Below are positions 6,647 to 12,570 of a stretch of DNA of 15,126 nucleotides, in pieces. A program made the translations under genes and the position numbers. Position 1 is the first letter of the stretch. Every line of letters starts with the position of its first letter. The stretch is taken from assembly GCA_900769995.1 (NCBI GenBank), contig CAAGIT010000030.1, forward strand, positions 1 to 15,126, given 5' to 3'. The notes under the pieces were generated by a model. It did not search any database, was not told the DNA's origin, and saw only the letters and a program-made list of their open reading frames with translations. This DNA comes from an uncultured Oscillospiraceae bacterium (GTDB lineage: Bacteria; Bacillota; Clostridia; Oscillospirales; Oscillospiraceae).

Positions 6647-8897
6647 GGTTTTCCTCCTTACGCATGGCGGAAAGCGCCTCCCAGAAGCGCGGATAGGACT
6701 TTTCCACCGCCTCTGCGCCGCGTACCGTCACTCGGCAGCGTGCCGAGGCGATGCCCGCCAGCATGGCGATGCGGTGATCGTTTTGCGAATCGACCGTGCC
6801 GCCCGTCAGCCTGCCGCCGTGGATCCGCAGACCATCGGGCAAAATCTCCACCGAACCGCCGAGGGCGTTCAGCGCGTCAGCGACGCTTTGCAGGCGGTCG
6901 CTCTCCTTGATGCGCAGACGTTCCGCGCCGGTGATTCTCGTTGTGCCCTCCGCGCAGGCGGCAAGCAGCGCCAGCGGCGGCACCAGATCGGGGATGTCCC
7001 TTGCGTTGATCTCGATGCCGCGCAGCGGTCGCGGAAGGACGGTGAGGGCATCGTTTTCCCATTTGACCTCCGCACCGAACCGCACTAACAAGTCCAAAAT
7101 CGCGCGGTCACCCTGCGCGGAGGCGCGGTTCAGCCCCGTCACGGTCACCGGCGCGGAGATCGCACCGGCGCACAGCCAAAACGCTGCGTTCGACCAGTCG
7201 CCCTCCACCGACACACGCTCGGGTGCGCGGAAGGACTGCTGTGCGGGGATGCGCAGACCCTCCTCCACGCGGATCCCAAAGTCGTTTAACGCGGCAATCG
7301 TCAGCTCGACATAGCCGGCAGATTCCAGCGGTGTGGTTAACATAATATCGGAAGCCTCTCCCGTCAGCGGCAGAGCGAACAGCAGCCCCGAGATAAACTG
7401 CGAGGAGATATTTCCCGCCAAGCGGTAGGCGCCGCCGGACAGCCTGCCGGCACAGTGCACGGTATTTTTTGTCGGGCGCGACAGCGTGCAGCCGTGGCTT
7501 TCCAGCTCCTCCCACAGCGGAGAAAGCGGTCGTTCGGGCAGCTTCCCGTGCAGGGTGAAGGTCGTTTCCACGCCCAGCGCTGCCGCAACGGGCAGCAAAA
7601 ACCGCAGGGTCGAGCCGCTCTCGCCGCAGTCCAGATGGGCGGTTTTCGGCGGTTTTCGGCATGGGCAGACGGTAAATTTTCCGTTTTCATAGGTGATGTC
7701 CGCACCGAGCTCGGTCAGGCACGCTGCGGTCGCGTCGATGTCCTTTGACCGTTCGGCACAGGCGATTTCTGTCGCTCTGTCGGAAAATGCGGCGCAGATC
7801 AGCAGACGGTGCGCCTGCGATTTCGAGGCAATGGCGCGGATCGTGCCGCCGATGGGGCGGTGCGGCAATGTCAACGGCCCTTCGATGACCGCCTGCAGCC
7901 TGCTCACGGGGATCTTCTCCAGCGTGCAGGCGCCGATCTCGCGCGGCACGACAAGGGTCAGGGTATCTCCGGCACGTTTTTTGTCGGAAAGTGCGGCATT
8001 TGCCAGCATTTCTGCGGAAAAATCGGTAGAAATCGGCAGTCCGAATTTCAAAAACACCGCTTCAATCTCCGCAGGGTCGGCATAAAACGTCCGCGCCATC
8101 ATCGCCGTACCGATAGCGACCGCGCAGCCGTGGGACACGGAAAATCCGCTCACCGCCTCGATCGCGTGGCCGATGGTGTGCCCCAGATTCAGGAGCTGCC
8201 GCGCACCGGTATCAAACTCGTCGGCGCAGACCACATCGCGCTTGTGCTCGACACAGCGCGTGATGACCCGCTCGCGGTCAAAGTCCGTGCCGCGCTCCGA
8301 TAAGTGGTCGAACAGCTCGCGGTCGAACAAAATCGCGGTCTTGATGACCTCGGCACAGCCGTCGCGGAACACCTCCGGCGGCAGCGTGTCCAGCAGCGAC
8401 GGGTCGCACAGAACCAGCGACGGCTGATGGAAGGCACCGACCAGATTTTTACCCTGCGGAATATCCACCGCCGTCTTGCCGCCCACGGAGGAATCGACCA
8501 TGGCAAGCAGGGTCGTCGGCACCTGAATGAACGGAAGCCCGCGCAGATAGGTCGCGGCGGCAAAGCCCGCCAAATCCCCGACGACACCGCCGCCAAGGGC
8601 GAGAACGGCATCCGTCCGCGTGAATCTTTTCTCGGCTAAAATGCGCAACAGGTTTACATAATTCTCAATACTCTTGGAGTGCTCTCCCGCCGGCACGGAG
8701 CAGGTCGCAACGCGCAGACCCGCCTCCGACAGACTGCGATAGACCCGCGCGAGATACAGGGGCGCGACATTTTCATCCGTCACGACCAAAACGCTGCCGC
8801 TTGTCACGGCGCGAACCTCCGTGCCCACGGCATCCAGCAGCCCCGCTGCGATCTTGACCTCGTAGGCGCGGGAGGCGTTGACCTCGACGAGCTTCAT
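6636..8897 (-). CDS. aroBA: Dehydroquinate synthase-EPSP synthase fusion
   Basis: One uninterrupted 753-aa frame joins the second and sixth enzymes of the shikimate pathway. The AroB half (1 to about 340) makes 3-dehydroquinate from DAHP with NAD and a divalent metal. It has GGGVVGDLAGF at 102-112, the VPTTLLAMVDSSVGGKT block at 126-142, NLVGAFHQP at 151-159, and probable metal ligands Glu183, His240 and His256. Its HGCAV box has Cys where Glu is common. The AroA half (about 341-753) makes EPSP from shikimate-3-phosphate and PEP. It has SKSQAHR at 358-364, CGESGSTLRF at 424-433, LPERPL at 453-458, SSQF at 498-501, DIPDLVP around 634-640, KESDRL at 664-669 and NDHRIAM at 706-712. Both halves are full length with almost no linker. 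The start overlaps the tyrA stop (ATGA) behind a GGAGGAGG site. The domain order matches the N-terminal half of fungal AROM. Confidence 0.95.
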   Translation of the reverse strand: MKLVEVNASRAYEVKIAAGLLDAVGTEVRAVTSGSVLVVTDENVAPLYLARVYRSLSEAGLRVATCSVPAGEHSKSIENYVNLLRILAEKRFTRTDAVLALGGGVVGDLAGFAAATYLRGLPFIQVPTTLLAMVDSSVGGKTAVDIPQGKNLVGAFHQPSLVLCDPSLLDTLPPEVFRDGCAEVIKTAILFDRELFDHLSERGTDFDRERVITRCVEHKRDVVCADEFDTGARQLLNLGHTIGHAIEAVSGFSVSHGCAVAIGTAMMARTFYADPAEIEAVFLKFGLPISTDFSAEMLANAALSDKKRAGDTLTLVVPREIGACTLEKIPVSRLQAVIEGPLTLPHRPIGGTIRAIASKSQAHRLLICAAFSDRATEIACAERSKDIDATAACLTELGADITYENGKFTVCPCRKPPKTAHLDCGESGSTLRFLLPVAAALGVETTFTLHGKLPERPLSPLWEELESHGCTLSRPTKNTVHCAGRLSGGAYRLAGNISSQFISGLLFALPLTGEASDIMLTTPLESAGYVELTIAALNDFGIRVEEGLRIPAQQSFRAPERVSVEGDWSNAAFWLCAGAISAPVTVTGLNRASAQGDRAILDLLVRFGAEVKWENDALTVLPRPLRGIEINARDIPDLVPPLALLAACAEGTTRITGAERLRIKESDRLQSVADALNALGGSVEILPDGLRIHGGRLTGGTVDSQNDHRIAMLAGIASARCRVTVRGAEAVEKSYPRFWEALSAMRKEENHGK

Positions 8898-9721
8898 CCG
8901 ACCTCCTCCTTTCGCCGCTTGCCCTCGTCCAATAACGCGCAGAGGGTTTCGCGGTCATTATTCTGCATGGCAGTGCGGTATTTTCCGAGTTCTTCGACTA
9001 AATTGTCAATTTCCTGCATCAAAAAGTCCTTATTTTCCAAAAACAGCTCCGTCCACATCGGCGCGTTCAGCCACGCCACGCGGGTCAGATCCTTATAGCT
9101 GCCCGCCGAAAAACCGCGCTGTGCTGCCGCCGTCGGGCTTTTGACATAGGCGTTGGATACCACATGGGCGAGCTGCGAGGTAAAGGCAATCATGGCATCG
9201 TGCTTTTCCGCCGTGGTGACGGAAAAACGCCCGAACATCGGCGGCTCCAACAGCTTCGTCACGCGGTCGATGAGCTGCATATCGTCCAGAACCGGCGGCA
9301 CCAGCACCATCGGCGCACCCTTGAACAGACTCGCGCGGCTGTATTTGAAGCCCGAAAAATGCGTGCCCGCCATCGGATGACCGCCGACAAAGAGAAATCC
9401 GTGCGCCTTTGCCAAGCGGAAGCCGACCTCGCAGATCTCGCGCTTGGTGCCGCAGCAGTCGATCACCACCGCCGATTTTGCCAGCAGGGGCGCGGCTTTT
9501 TCCAGATATTCCGCCGCCGCCTGCGGATAGACCGCCAGCAGCAGAAGGTCACATTCCGAAAGCTTTTCTTCCGTCAGCTCCGCGTCTGCCGCGCCCGCCA
9601 TCATCGCGAACTGCGTCACGGAGCGGTCGCGGTCAAAGGTGAGCACGCGATGACCGGCATCGTGATATGCCCGTGCCAGAGAGCCGCCGATCAGCCCCAG
9701 CCCGACGATCCCCGCCGTCAT
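8894..9721 (-). CDS. tyrA: Prephenate (or arogenate) dehydrogenase
   Basis: This 275-aa cytoplasmic enzyme oxidatively decarboxylates prephenate to 4-hydroxyphenylpyruvate (or arogenate to tyrosine) on the Tyr branch. The N-terminal Rossmann fold has GLGLIGGS at 7-14 with Asp30 after the second strand, suggesting NAD. Conserved GGHPMAG lies at 113-119 (His115), EKHD at 172-175 and TSQLAHVVS at 181-189 (His186) in the helical C-terminal domain. There is no ACT or chorismate mutase domain, so allosteric Tyr control is not visible here; prephenate would come from the mutase domain of PheA. ATGA overlaps link it to both aroF upstream and aroBA downstream; its own ribosome site (GGAG, about 10 nt away) is weak, so coupling from aroF is likely important. 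The substrate preference cannot be read from sequence. Confidence 0.93.
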   Translation of the reverse strand: MTAGIVGLGLIGGSLARAYHDAGHRVLTFDRDRSVTQFAMMAGAADAELTEEKLSECDLLLLAVYPQAAAEYLEKAAPLLAKSAVVIDCCGTKREICEVGFRLAKAHGFLFVGGHPMAGTHFSGFKYSRASLFKGAPMVLVPPVLDDMQLIDRVTKLLEPPMFGRFSVTTAEKHDAMIAFTSQLAHVVSNAYVKSPTAAAQRGFSAGSYKDLTRVAWLNAPMWTELFLENKDFLMQEIDNLVEELGKYRTAMQNNDRETLCALLDEGKRRKEEVG

Positions 9722-10722
9722 TGGGCAACGGCTCCGCGGACGATGTTCATGCGCCGCATCAGATCCGCAAACTGCTCGGGCTTGAGCGACTGCGCGCCGT
9801 CACACAGGGCGCACATTGGATTATTATGCACCTCGACCATCACGCCGTCGGCTCCGGCTGCCACCGCAGCCAATGCCATCGGCGGCACCAGACGCACCTT
9901 GCCCGTGGCATGGCTCGGGTCAACCACCACCGGCAGATGCGACAGCTCATGCAGCATCGGCACTGCCGTCAGGTCAAGGGTATTTCTCGAATAAGTGTCG
10001 AAGGTGCGGATGCCGCGCTCACAGAGGATGATGTTCTGATTGCCCTCGGACATGATATATTCCGCGCTCATCAAAAACTCCTTGAGCGTATTGGCAAGGC
10101 CGCGCTTGAGCAAAATCGGCTTGTTCGTCCTGCCCAGCTCCTTGAGCAAATCAAAATTCTGCATATTTCGCGCACCGACCTGAATCACGTCCACATCTGC
10201 AAAGAGATCCAGATAATTCGCGTTCATAATCTCCGTGACGATGGGCAGACCCGTCGCCTTTTTCGCCTCCAGCAGCAGACGGATGCCCTCACCCTTCAGC
10301 CCCTGGAAGTCATAGGGCGAGGTACGCGGCTTGAACGCGCCGCCGCGCAGAAGATCGGCACCGGCTGCCTTGACCTTTTCGGCAACCTCGATGATCTGAT
10401 CCTCGGTTTCCACGGAGCAAGGGCCGGCGATGGTGCAGAAATGTCCGCCGCCGATCTTCGCGTTGCCAACGGAAATCACGGTATCCTCGGGGTGGAACTG
10501 GCGGTTGCACTGCTTATAAGGCTCGGTCACACGCTTGACCGAATCCACGATGTCCAGGCTTGCCAGCAGCTCCATATCGATCTTGCCGGTGTTGCCGATC
10601 AGTCCCAAAATGGTATAATCCTGTCCCTGCGAGATATGCACGTCCAAATTCTGGCCGCGCAGCCATTCGATCAGGTGCTCCATCTGCGCCTGTGTCGTGC
10701 CCTGCTTTAATACGGTAATCAT
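9718..10722 (-). CDS. aroF: DAHP synthase, type I-beta (first pathway enzyme)
   Basis: This 334-aa enzyme condenses PEP with erythrose-4-phosphate to DAHP and is the entry to the pathway. Residues 1 to about 65 form the small N-terminal ferredoxin-like regulatory domain known from Thermotoga-type enzymes, where Tyr or Phe inhibit. The barrel follows with AGPCSVE at 99-105, KPRTSPYDFQGLKGEG at 131-146, QVGARNMQNF at 181-190, KRG at 206-208, CERGIRT at 234-240 and DPSHATG at 268-274. Probable metal ligands are Cys102, His271, Glu297 and Asp308. ATG at 10722 follows GAAGGAGAG with good spacing. An upstream in-frame Met at 10767 is rejected because it falls inside the attenuator hairpin. The gene is first in the operon, directly downstream of the leader peptide and terminator. 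The symbol is by analogy; aroG or aroA(f) are used for the same family. Confidence 0.95.
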   Translation of the reverse strand: MITVLKQGTTQAQMEHLIEWLRGQNLDVHISQGQDYTILGLIGNTGKIDMELLASLDIVDSVKRVTEPYKQCNRQFHPEDTVISVGNAKIGGGHFCTIAGPCSVETEDQIIEVAEKVKAAGADLLRGGAFKPRTSPYDFQGLKGEGIRLLLEAKKATGLPIVTEIMNANYLDLFADVDVIQVGARNMQNFDLLKELGRTNKPILLKRGLANTLKEFLMSAEYIMSEGNQNIILCERGIRTFDTYSRNTLDLTAVPMLHELSHLPVVVDPSHATGKVRLVPPMALAAVAAGADGVMVEVHNNPMCALCDGAQSLKPEQFADLMRRMNIVRGAVAQ

Positions 10723-10737
10723 AAAAATCTCTCCTTC

Positions 10738-10779
10738 AGAAAACCAAATAGCTGCACGAAGGCTCACTCCGTGCAGCTA
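10738..10779 (-). terminator. Attenuator (intrinsic terminator) before aroF
   Basis: On the transcribed strand AGCTGCACG (10778-10770) pairs with CGTGCAGCT (10758-10750). The stem is extended inward by GAG/CTT (one G-T wobble) around a TGAGC loop and outward by one T-A pair, about 13 pairs in all. It is followed by TTTGGTTTTCTG. The T-tract is interrupted by GG, so intrinsic termination should be real but perhaps incomplete. It ends about 16 nt before the aroF start codon and therefore decides whether the operon is transcribed. The 5' arm has an alternative partner upstream at 10838-10828. Confidence 0.85.
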
Positions 10780-10838
10780 AAATGAACGATATGTCGCGTA
10801 AAAAGGAAGTATCGTTTATTTCCGATTGCAGCACGAAG
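10767..10838 (-). promoter_or_regulatory. Candidate antiterminator pairing region
   Basis: The segment 10838-10828 (CTTCGTGCTGC, codons 22-25 of the leader peptide) can pair with 10777-10767 (GCTGCACGGAG), the 5' arm of the terminator. Ten of eleven positions pair, with one G-T wobble and one T-T mismatch. Between them lies a separate 7-bp hairpin (AACGATA at 10816-10810 with TATCGTT at 10791-10785) that would bring the arms together. Terminator and antiterminator are mutually exclusive. A ribosome held at the last aromatic codon (10854-10852) would leave the upstream arm just free, whereas one at the stop codon (10818-10816) would cover it. Confidence 0.75.
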
Positions 10839-10902
10839 CACTATTACCCATAAAGTAAAAGTAATAGCTAAAGCAATATGCAGCAAACGAAACAAAACGC
10901 AT
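10816..10902 (-). CDS. Phe/Tyr-rich leader peptide of the aro operon
   Basis: This 28-codon ORF begins with ATG at 10902 and ends in TAA at 10818-10816. It is preceded by an AGGAAG ribosome site at suitable spacing and about 26 nt from the predicted transcript start. Nine of its 28 residues are aromatic: Phe at 3, 6, 11, 15 and 17 and Tyr at 9, 13, 14 and 16. Residues 11-17 read FSYYFYF, while there is no Trp. The C-terminal part (GNSASCCNRK) is encoded by the bases that can form the antiterminator. The composition, size, position after the promoter and before a terminator are those of attenuation leader peptides such as those of E. coli pheA and trp. The peptide itself probably has no function after translation. 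It is not homologous to any leader I can name; the inference rests on architecture. Confidence 0.85.
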   Translation of the reverse strand: MRFVSFAAYCFSYYFYFMGNSASCCNRK

Positions 10903-10934
10903 AAAACGAGCTTCCTTTCCCTCGATTTTGAATA

Positions 10935-10963
10935 ATTATAACACGCAAAAACCGCAGATGCAA
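10935..10963 (-). promoter_or_regulatory. Promoter of the aro operon
   Basis: On the minus strand a TTGCAT -35 (10963-10958) is separated by exactly 17 nt from a perfect TATAAT -10 (10940-10935). The predicted transcript start is near 10928, giving a leader of about 205 nt before aroF. It lies immediately behind the MATE stop codon, so the aro operon has its own promoter although read-through from MATE is possible. Confidence 0.85.
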
Positions 10964-10974
10964 GCGTTTTTTGC
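10945..10974. repeat. Inverted repeat straddling the aro -35 box
   Basis: GCAAAAACCGC at 10945-10955 and GCGTTTTTTGC at 10964-10974 are inverted copies with one mismatch, with an 8-bp spacer that contains most of the -35 box. It could be an operator. It could also be a weak terminator for the MATE gene, because the minus-strand hairpin ends in GCGGTTTTTGC just after that gene's stop. The sequence does not decide between these. Confidence 0.5.
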
Positions 10975-10979
10975 ACAAA

Positions 10980-12380
10980 TCATGCGGATTCCTGTGCCAA
11001 TGGACGAATTTTTGTGCGATACAGGCGGACATACATCACGATGCTGGCAAGCAGGGAGGCGATCTCCGCCACCGGAAACGCCAGCCAGACCAGATCGATA
11101 TTGCCCGCAAGCGAGAACAGATACGCCGCCGGCAGCAGCACGACAAGCTGACGCGCCACAGACACGATGAGGCTGTAAACGCTCTTGCCGAGGGCTTGGA
11201 ACACACCGCTCAGGACGATGCACGGGCCGGCGAACACGAAGGGCAGCGACATGATGCGCAGTGCGCGGCAGCCCACCGAGAGCATATCGCCCACCGGACT
11301 GAAGAAGCTCAAAAGCTTCTCCGGAATGATCTGGAACACCGCCAGCCCGACCAGCATGATTCCCAAGGCGGCAGCCGAAGCGCATTTGACAACGCCGGTG
11401 ATGCGCTTGGGCTTTTTCGCGCCGTAGTTGTAGGCCGCGATCGCCAAAACCGCGTTATTCATGCCGAAAATCGGCATAAAGATGAAGCTTTGGAGCTTAA
11501 AATACGCGCCGAACACCGTTTTTCCGGTTTCGCCAAGTCCCACCGCGACGGCATTGAAGCCGTCGAGAATGAGGTTGAAGGTGTAATTCATCACCGAGCC
11601 GATGGCGACCATGATCATCGACGGCACACCGATGCCCAAAATCCTGCCGCAGACCTTGCCGCTCGGACGGAAGCCGCGGAAGCTCAGATGCACCTCGGGG
11701 TTCTTCTTCTGATTCAGAATCAGCGCGAGCGTAAACGCCACGAGCTGACCGATGACCGTCGCCAGAGCCGCACCGGCAACCTCCATGCGCGGCAGACCGA
11801 ACCAGCCGAAAATCAGGATCGGGTCAAGGATGATGTTCACAACGGCGCCGGTACCCTGCGTGACGAGGGTATAGAAGGTGCGTCCGGTGGATTGAAGCAG
11901 GCGTTCGAGCAGAACCTCACCGAAAATGCCGAAGGATACCACGCAGATGATGCGGATATAATCCACACCGTAGGCGATGGTCTTTGCGTCATTCGTCAGG
12001 GAATGCATATAAATCTCCGCGCCGAACACGCCGAACAGCACCACCAGCAGCATGGCGAGCACGGCAAGAAACACGCCGTTCTGTGCCGATGCGCGCACCA
12101 TTTTTTCGTTTTTCTCGCCCAAGCTGCGCGACAGCAGTGCGCCGACACCGACGGCGATGCCCGTTGCCATGCCGATCATGATGTTCTGCACGGGGAACAC
12201 CAGCGAAACCGCGGTCAGCGCGCAGTTATCCACATCGGAGATGCGCGAAACAAACACGCTGTCTATAATATTGTACAGCGCCTGCACCAGCATCGACAGC
12301 GCCAAGGGCAGCGCCATCGAAAACAGCAGTCTTCCTACGGGCTGAACGCCCATTTTGTTTTCCGATAACGAGTGACTCAT
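10980..12380 (-). CDS. MATE-family multidrug/metabolite exporter
   Basis: This 466-aa inner-membrane protein has about twelve hydrophobic segments and the two-fold repeat organisation of MATE (multi-antimicrobial extrusion) transporters. The first segment (LLFSMALPLALSMLVQALYN, then SVFVSR) is the characteristic N-terminal motif of bacterial MATE proteins related to NorM/DinF. Length is normal for the family. Such proteins export cationic drugs or metabolites in exchange for Na+ or H+; the substrate cannot be read here. The start at 12380 has a GGAAGGAA ribosome site and its own promoter. It precedes the aro operon on the same strand, but the aro operon has an independent promoter, so a role in exporting aromatic compounds would be speculation. 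An inverted repeat over its promoter suggests repression by a dimeric regulator encoded elsewhere. Confidence 0.92.
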   Translation of the reverse strand: MSHSLSENKMGVQPVGRLLFSMALPLALSMLVQALYNIIDSVFVSRISDVDNCALTAVSLVFPVQNIMIGMATGIAVGVGALLSRSLGEKNEKMVRASAQNGVFLAVLAMLLVVLFGVFGAEIYMHSLTNDAKTIAYGVDYIRIICVVSFGIFGEVLLERLLQSTGRTFYTLVTQGTGAVVNIILDPILIFGWFGLPRMEVAGAALATVIGQLVAFTLALILNQKKNPEVHLSFRGFRPSGKVCGRILGIGVPSMIMVAIGSVMNYTFNLILDGFNAVAVGLGETGKTVFGAYFKLQSFIFMPIFGMNNAVLAIAAYNYGAKKPKRITGVVKCASAAALGIMLVGLAVFQIIPEKLLSFFSPVGDMLSVGCRALRIMSLPFVFAGPCIVLSGVFQALGKSVYSLIVSVARQLVVLLPAAYLFSLAGNIDLVWLAFPVAEIASLLASIVMYVRLYRTKIRPLAQESA

Positions 12381-12396
12381 TGCAATTCCTTCCCAA

Positions 12397-12418
12397 AATG
12401 TAAACGCTTCCTTACATT
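12397..12418. promoter_or_regulatory. Candidate operator at the MATE promoter
   Basis: AATGTAA (12397-12403) and TTACATT (12412-12418) form a perfect 7-bp inverted repeat with an 8-bp spacer. It begins inside the -10 box of the MATE promoter and covers the predicted start of transcription. Size and position suit repression by a dimeric helix-turn-helix protein of a type common for drug exporters (TetR or MarR are examples), but no regulator gene is in the window. Confidence 0.55.
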
Positions 12419-12444
12419 ATATATCTGTTTTTTTCGAATTGCAA
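12416..12444 (-). promoter_or_regulatory. Promoter of the MATE gene
   Basis: On the minus strand a TTGCAA -35 (12444-12439) lies 17 nt from a perfect TATAAT -10 (12421-12416), giving a short untranslated leader of about 30 nt before the ATG at 12380. Confidence 0.8.
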
Positions 12445-12481
12445 GCATTTTTCAAAATGTACCGGCATCGGGAAATGATTC

Positions 12482-12514
12482 ACGGGAAATCTGTCGAAAG
12501 CAGAGATTTCCCGT
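12482..12514. repeat. 11-bp perfect inverted repeat between divergent promoters
   Basis: ACGGGAAATCT at 12482-12492 and AGATTTCCCGT at 12504-12514 are exact inverted copies with an 11-bp spacer. The right arm touches the -35 box of the plus-strand methyltransferase promoter, and the left arm lies upstream of the MATE promoter. There is no T-tract in either direction, so an operator or structural palindrome is more likely than a terminator. Confidence 0.65.
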
Positions 12515-12542
12515 TGCAATGCCGCCGAATTTTCGGTATAAT
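12514..12542 (+). promoter_or_regulatory. Promoter of methyltransferase-lipid kinase operon
   Basis: TTGCAA at 12514-12519 and a perfect TATAAT at 12537-12542 are separated by 17 nt. The predicted start is near 12549, about 20 nt before the ATG at 12571. The promoter is divergent from the MATE promoter with about 70 bp between the two -35 boxes. Confidence 0.85.
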
Positions 12543-12570
12543 AAACATAATCCACACAAGTGAGGTAGCT

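Noticed and set aside
10723..10767. Longer N-terminus for DAHP synthase from the Met at 10767
   Set aside because: The start would lie in the terminator stem, there is no ribosome site for it, and family homology begins at the Met at 10722 behind GAAGGAGAG.
10723..10928. T-box riboswitch in the aro leader
   Set aside because: The leader is only about 205 nt, contains no T-box core (AGGGTGGNACCGCG-like) or specifier stem, and instead encodes an aromatic-rich peptide.
10764..10976. A 70-codon minus-strand frame starting at 10976
   Set aside because: It begins upstream of the -35 box, runs through promoter, leader peptide and terminator in another frame, and resembles no protein. The 28-codon leader ORF in the neighbouring frame has the ribosome site and the aromatic codons.
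10971..12368. 465-codon plus-strand frame opposite the MATE gene
   Set aside because: The translation is a His/Gln/Asp-rich shadow with no family features, whereas the minus strand encodes a normal twelve-segment MATE protein with promoter and ribosome site.
12439..12570. Extended methyltransferase start at 12439
   Set aside because: The frame would start inside the divergent MATE promoter, upstream of its own promoter at 12514-12542. The Met at 12571 has a GAGGT site and matches the family N-terminus.
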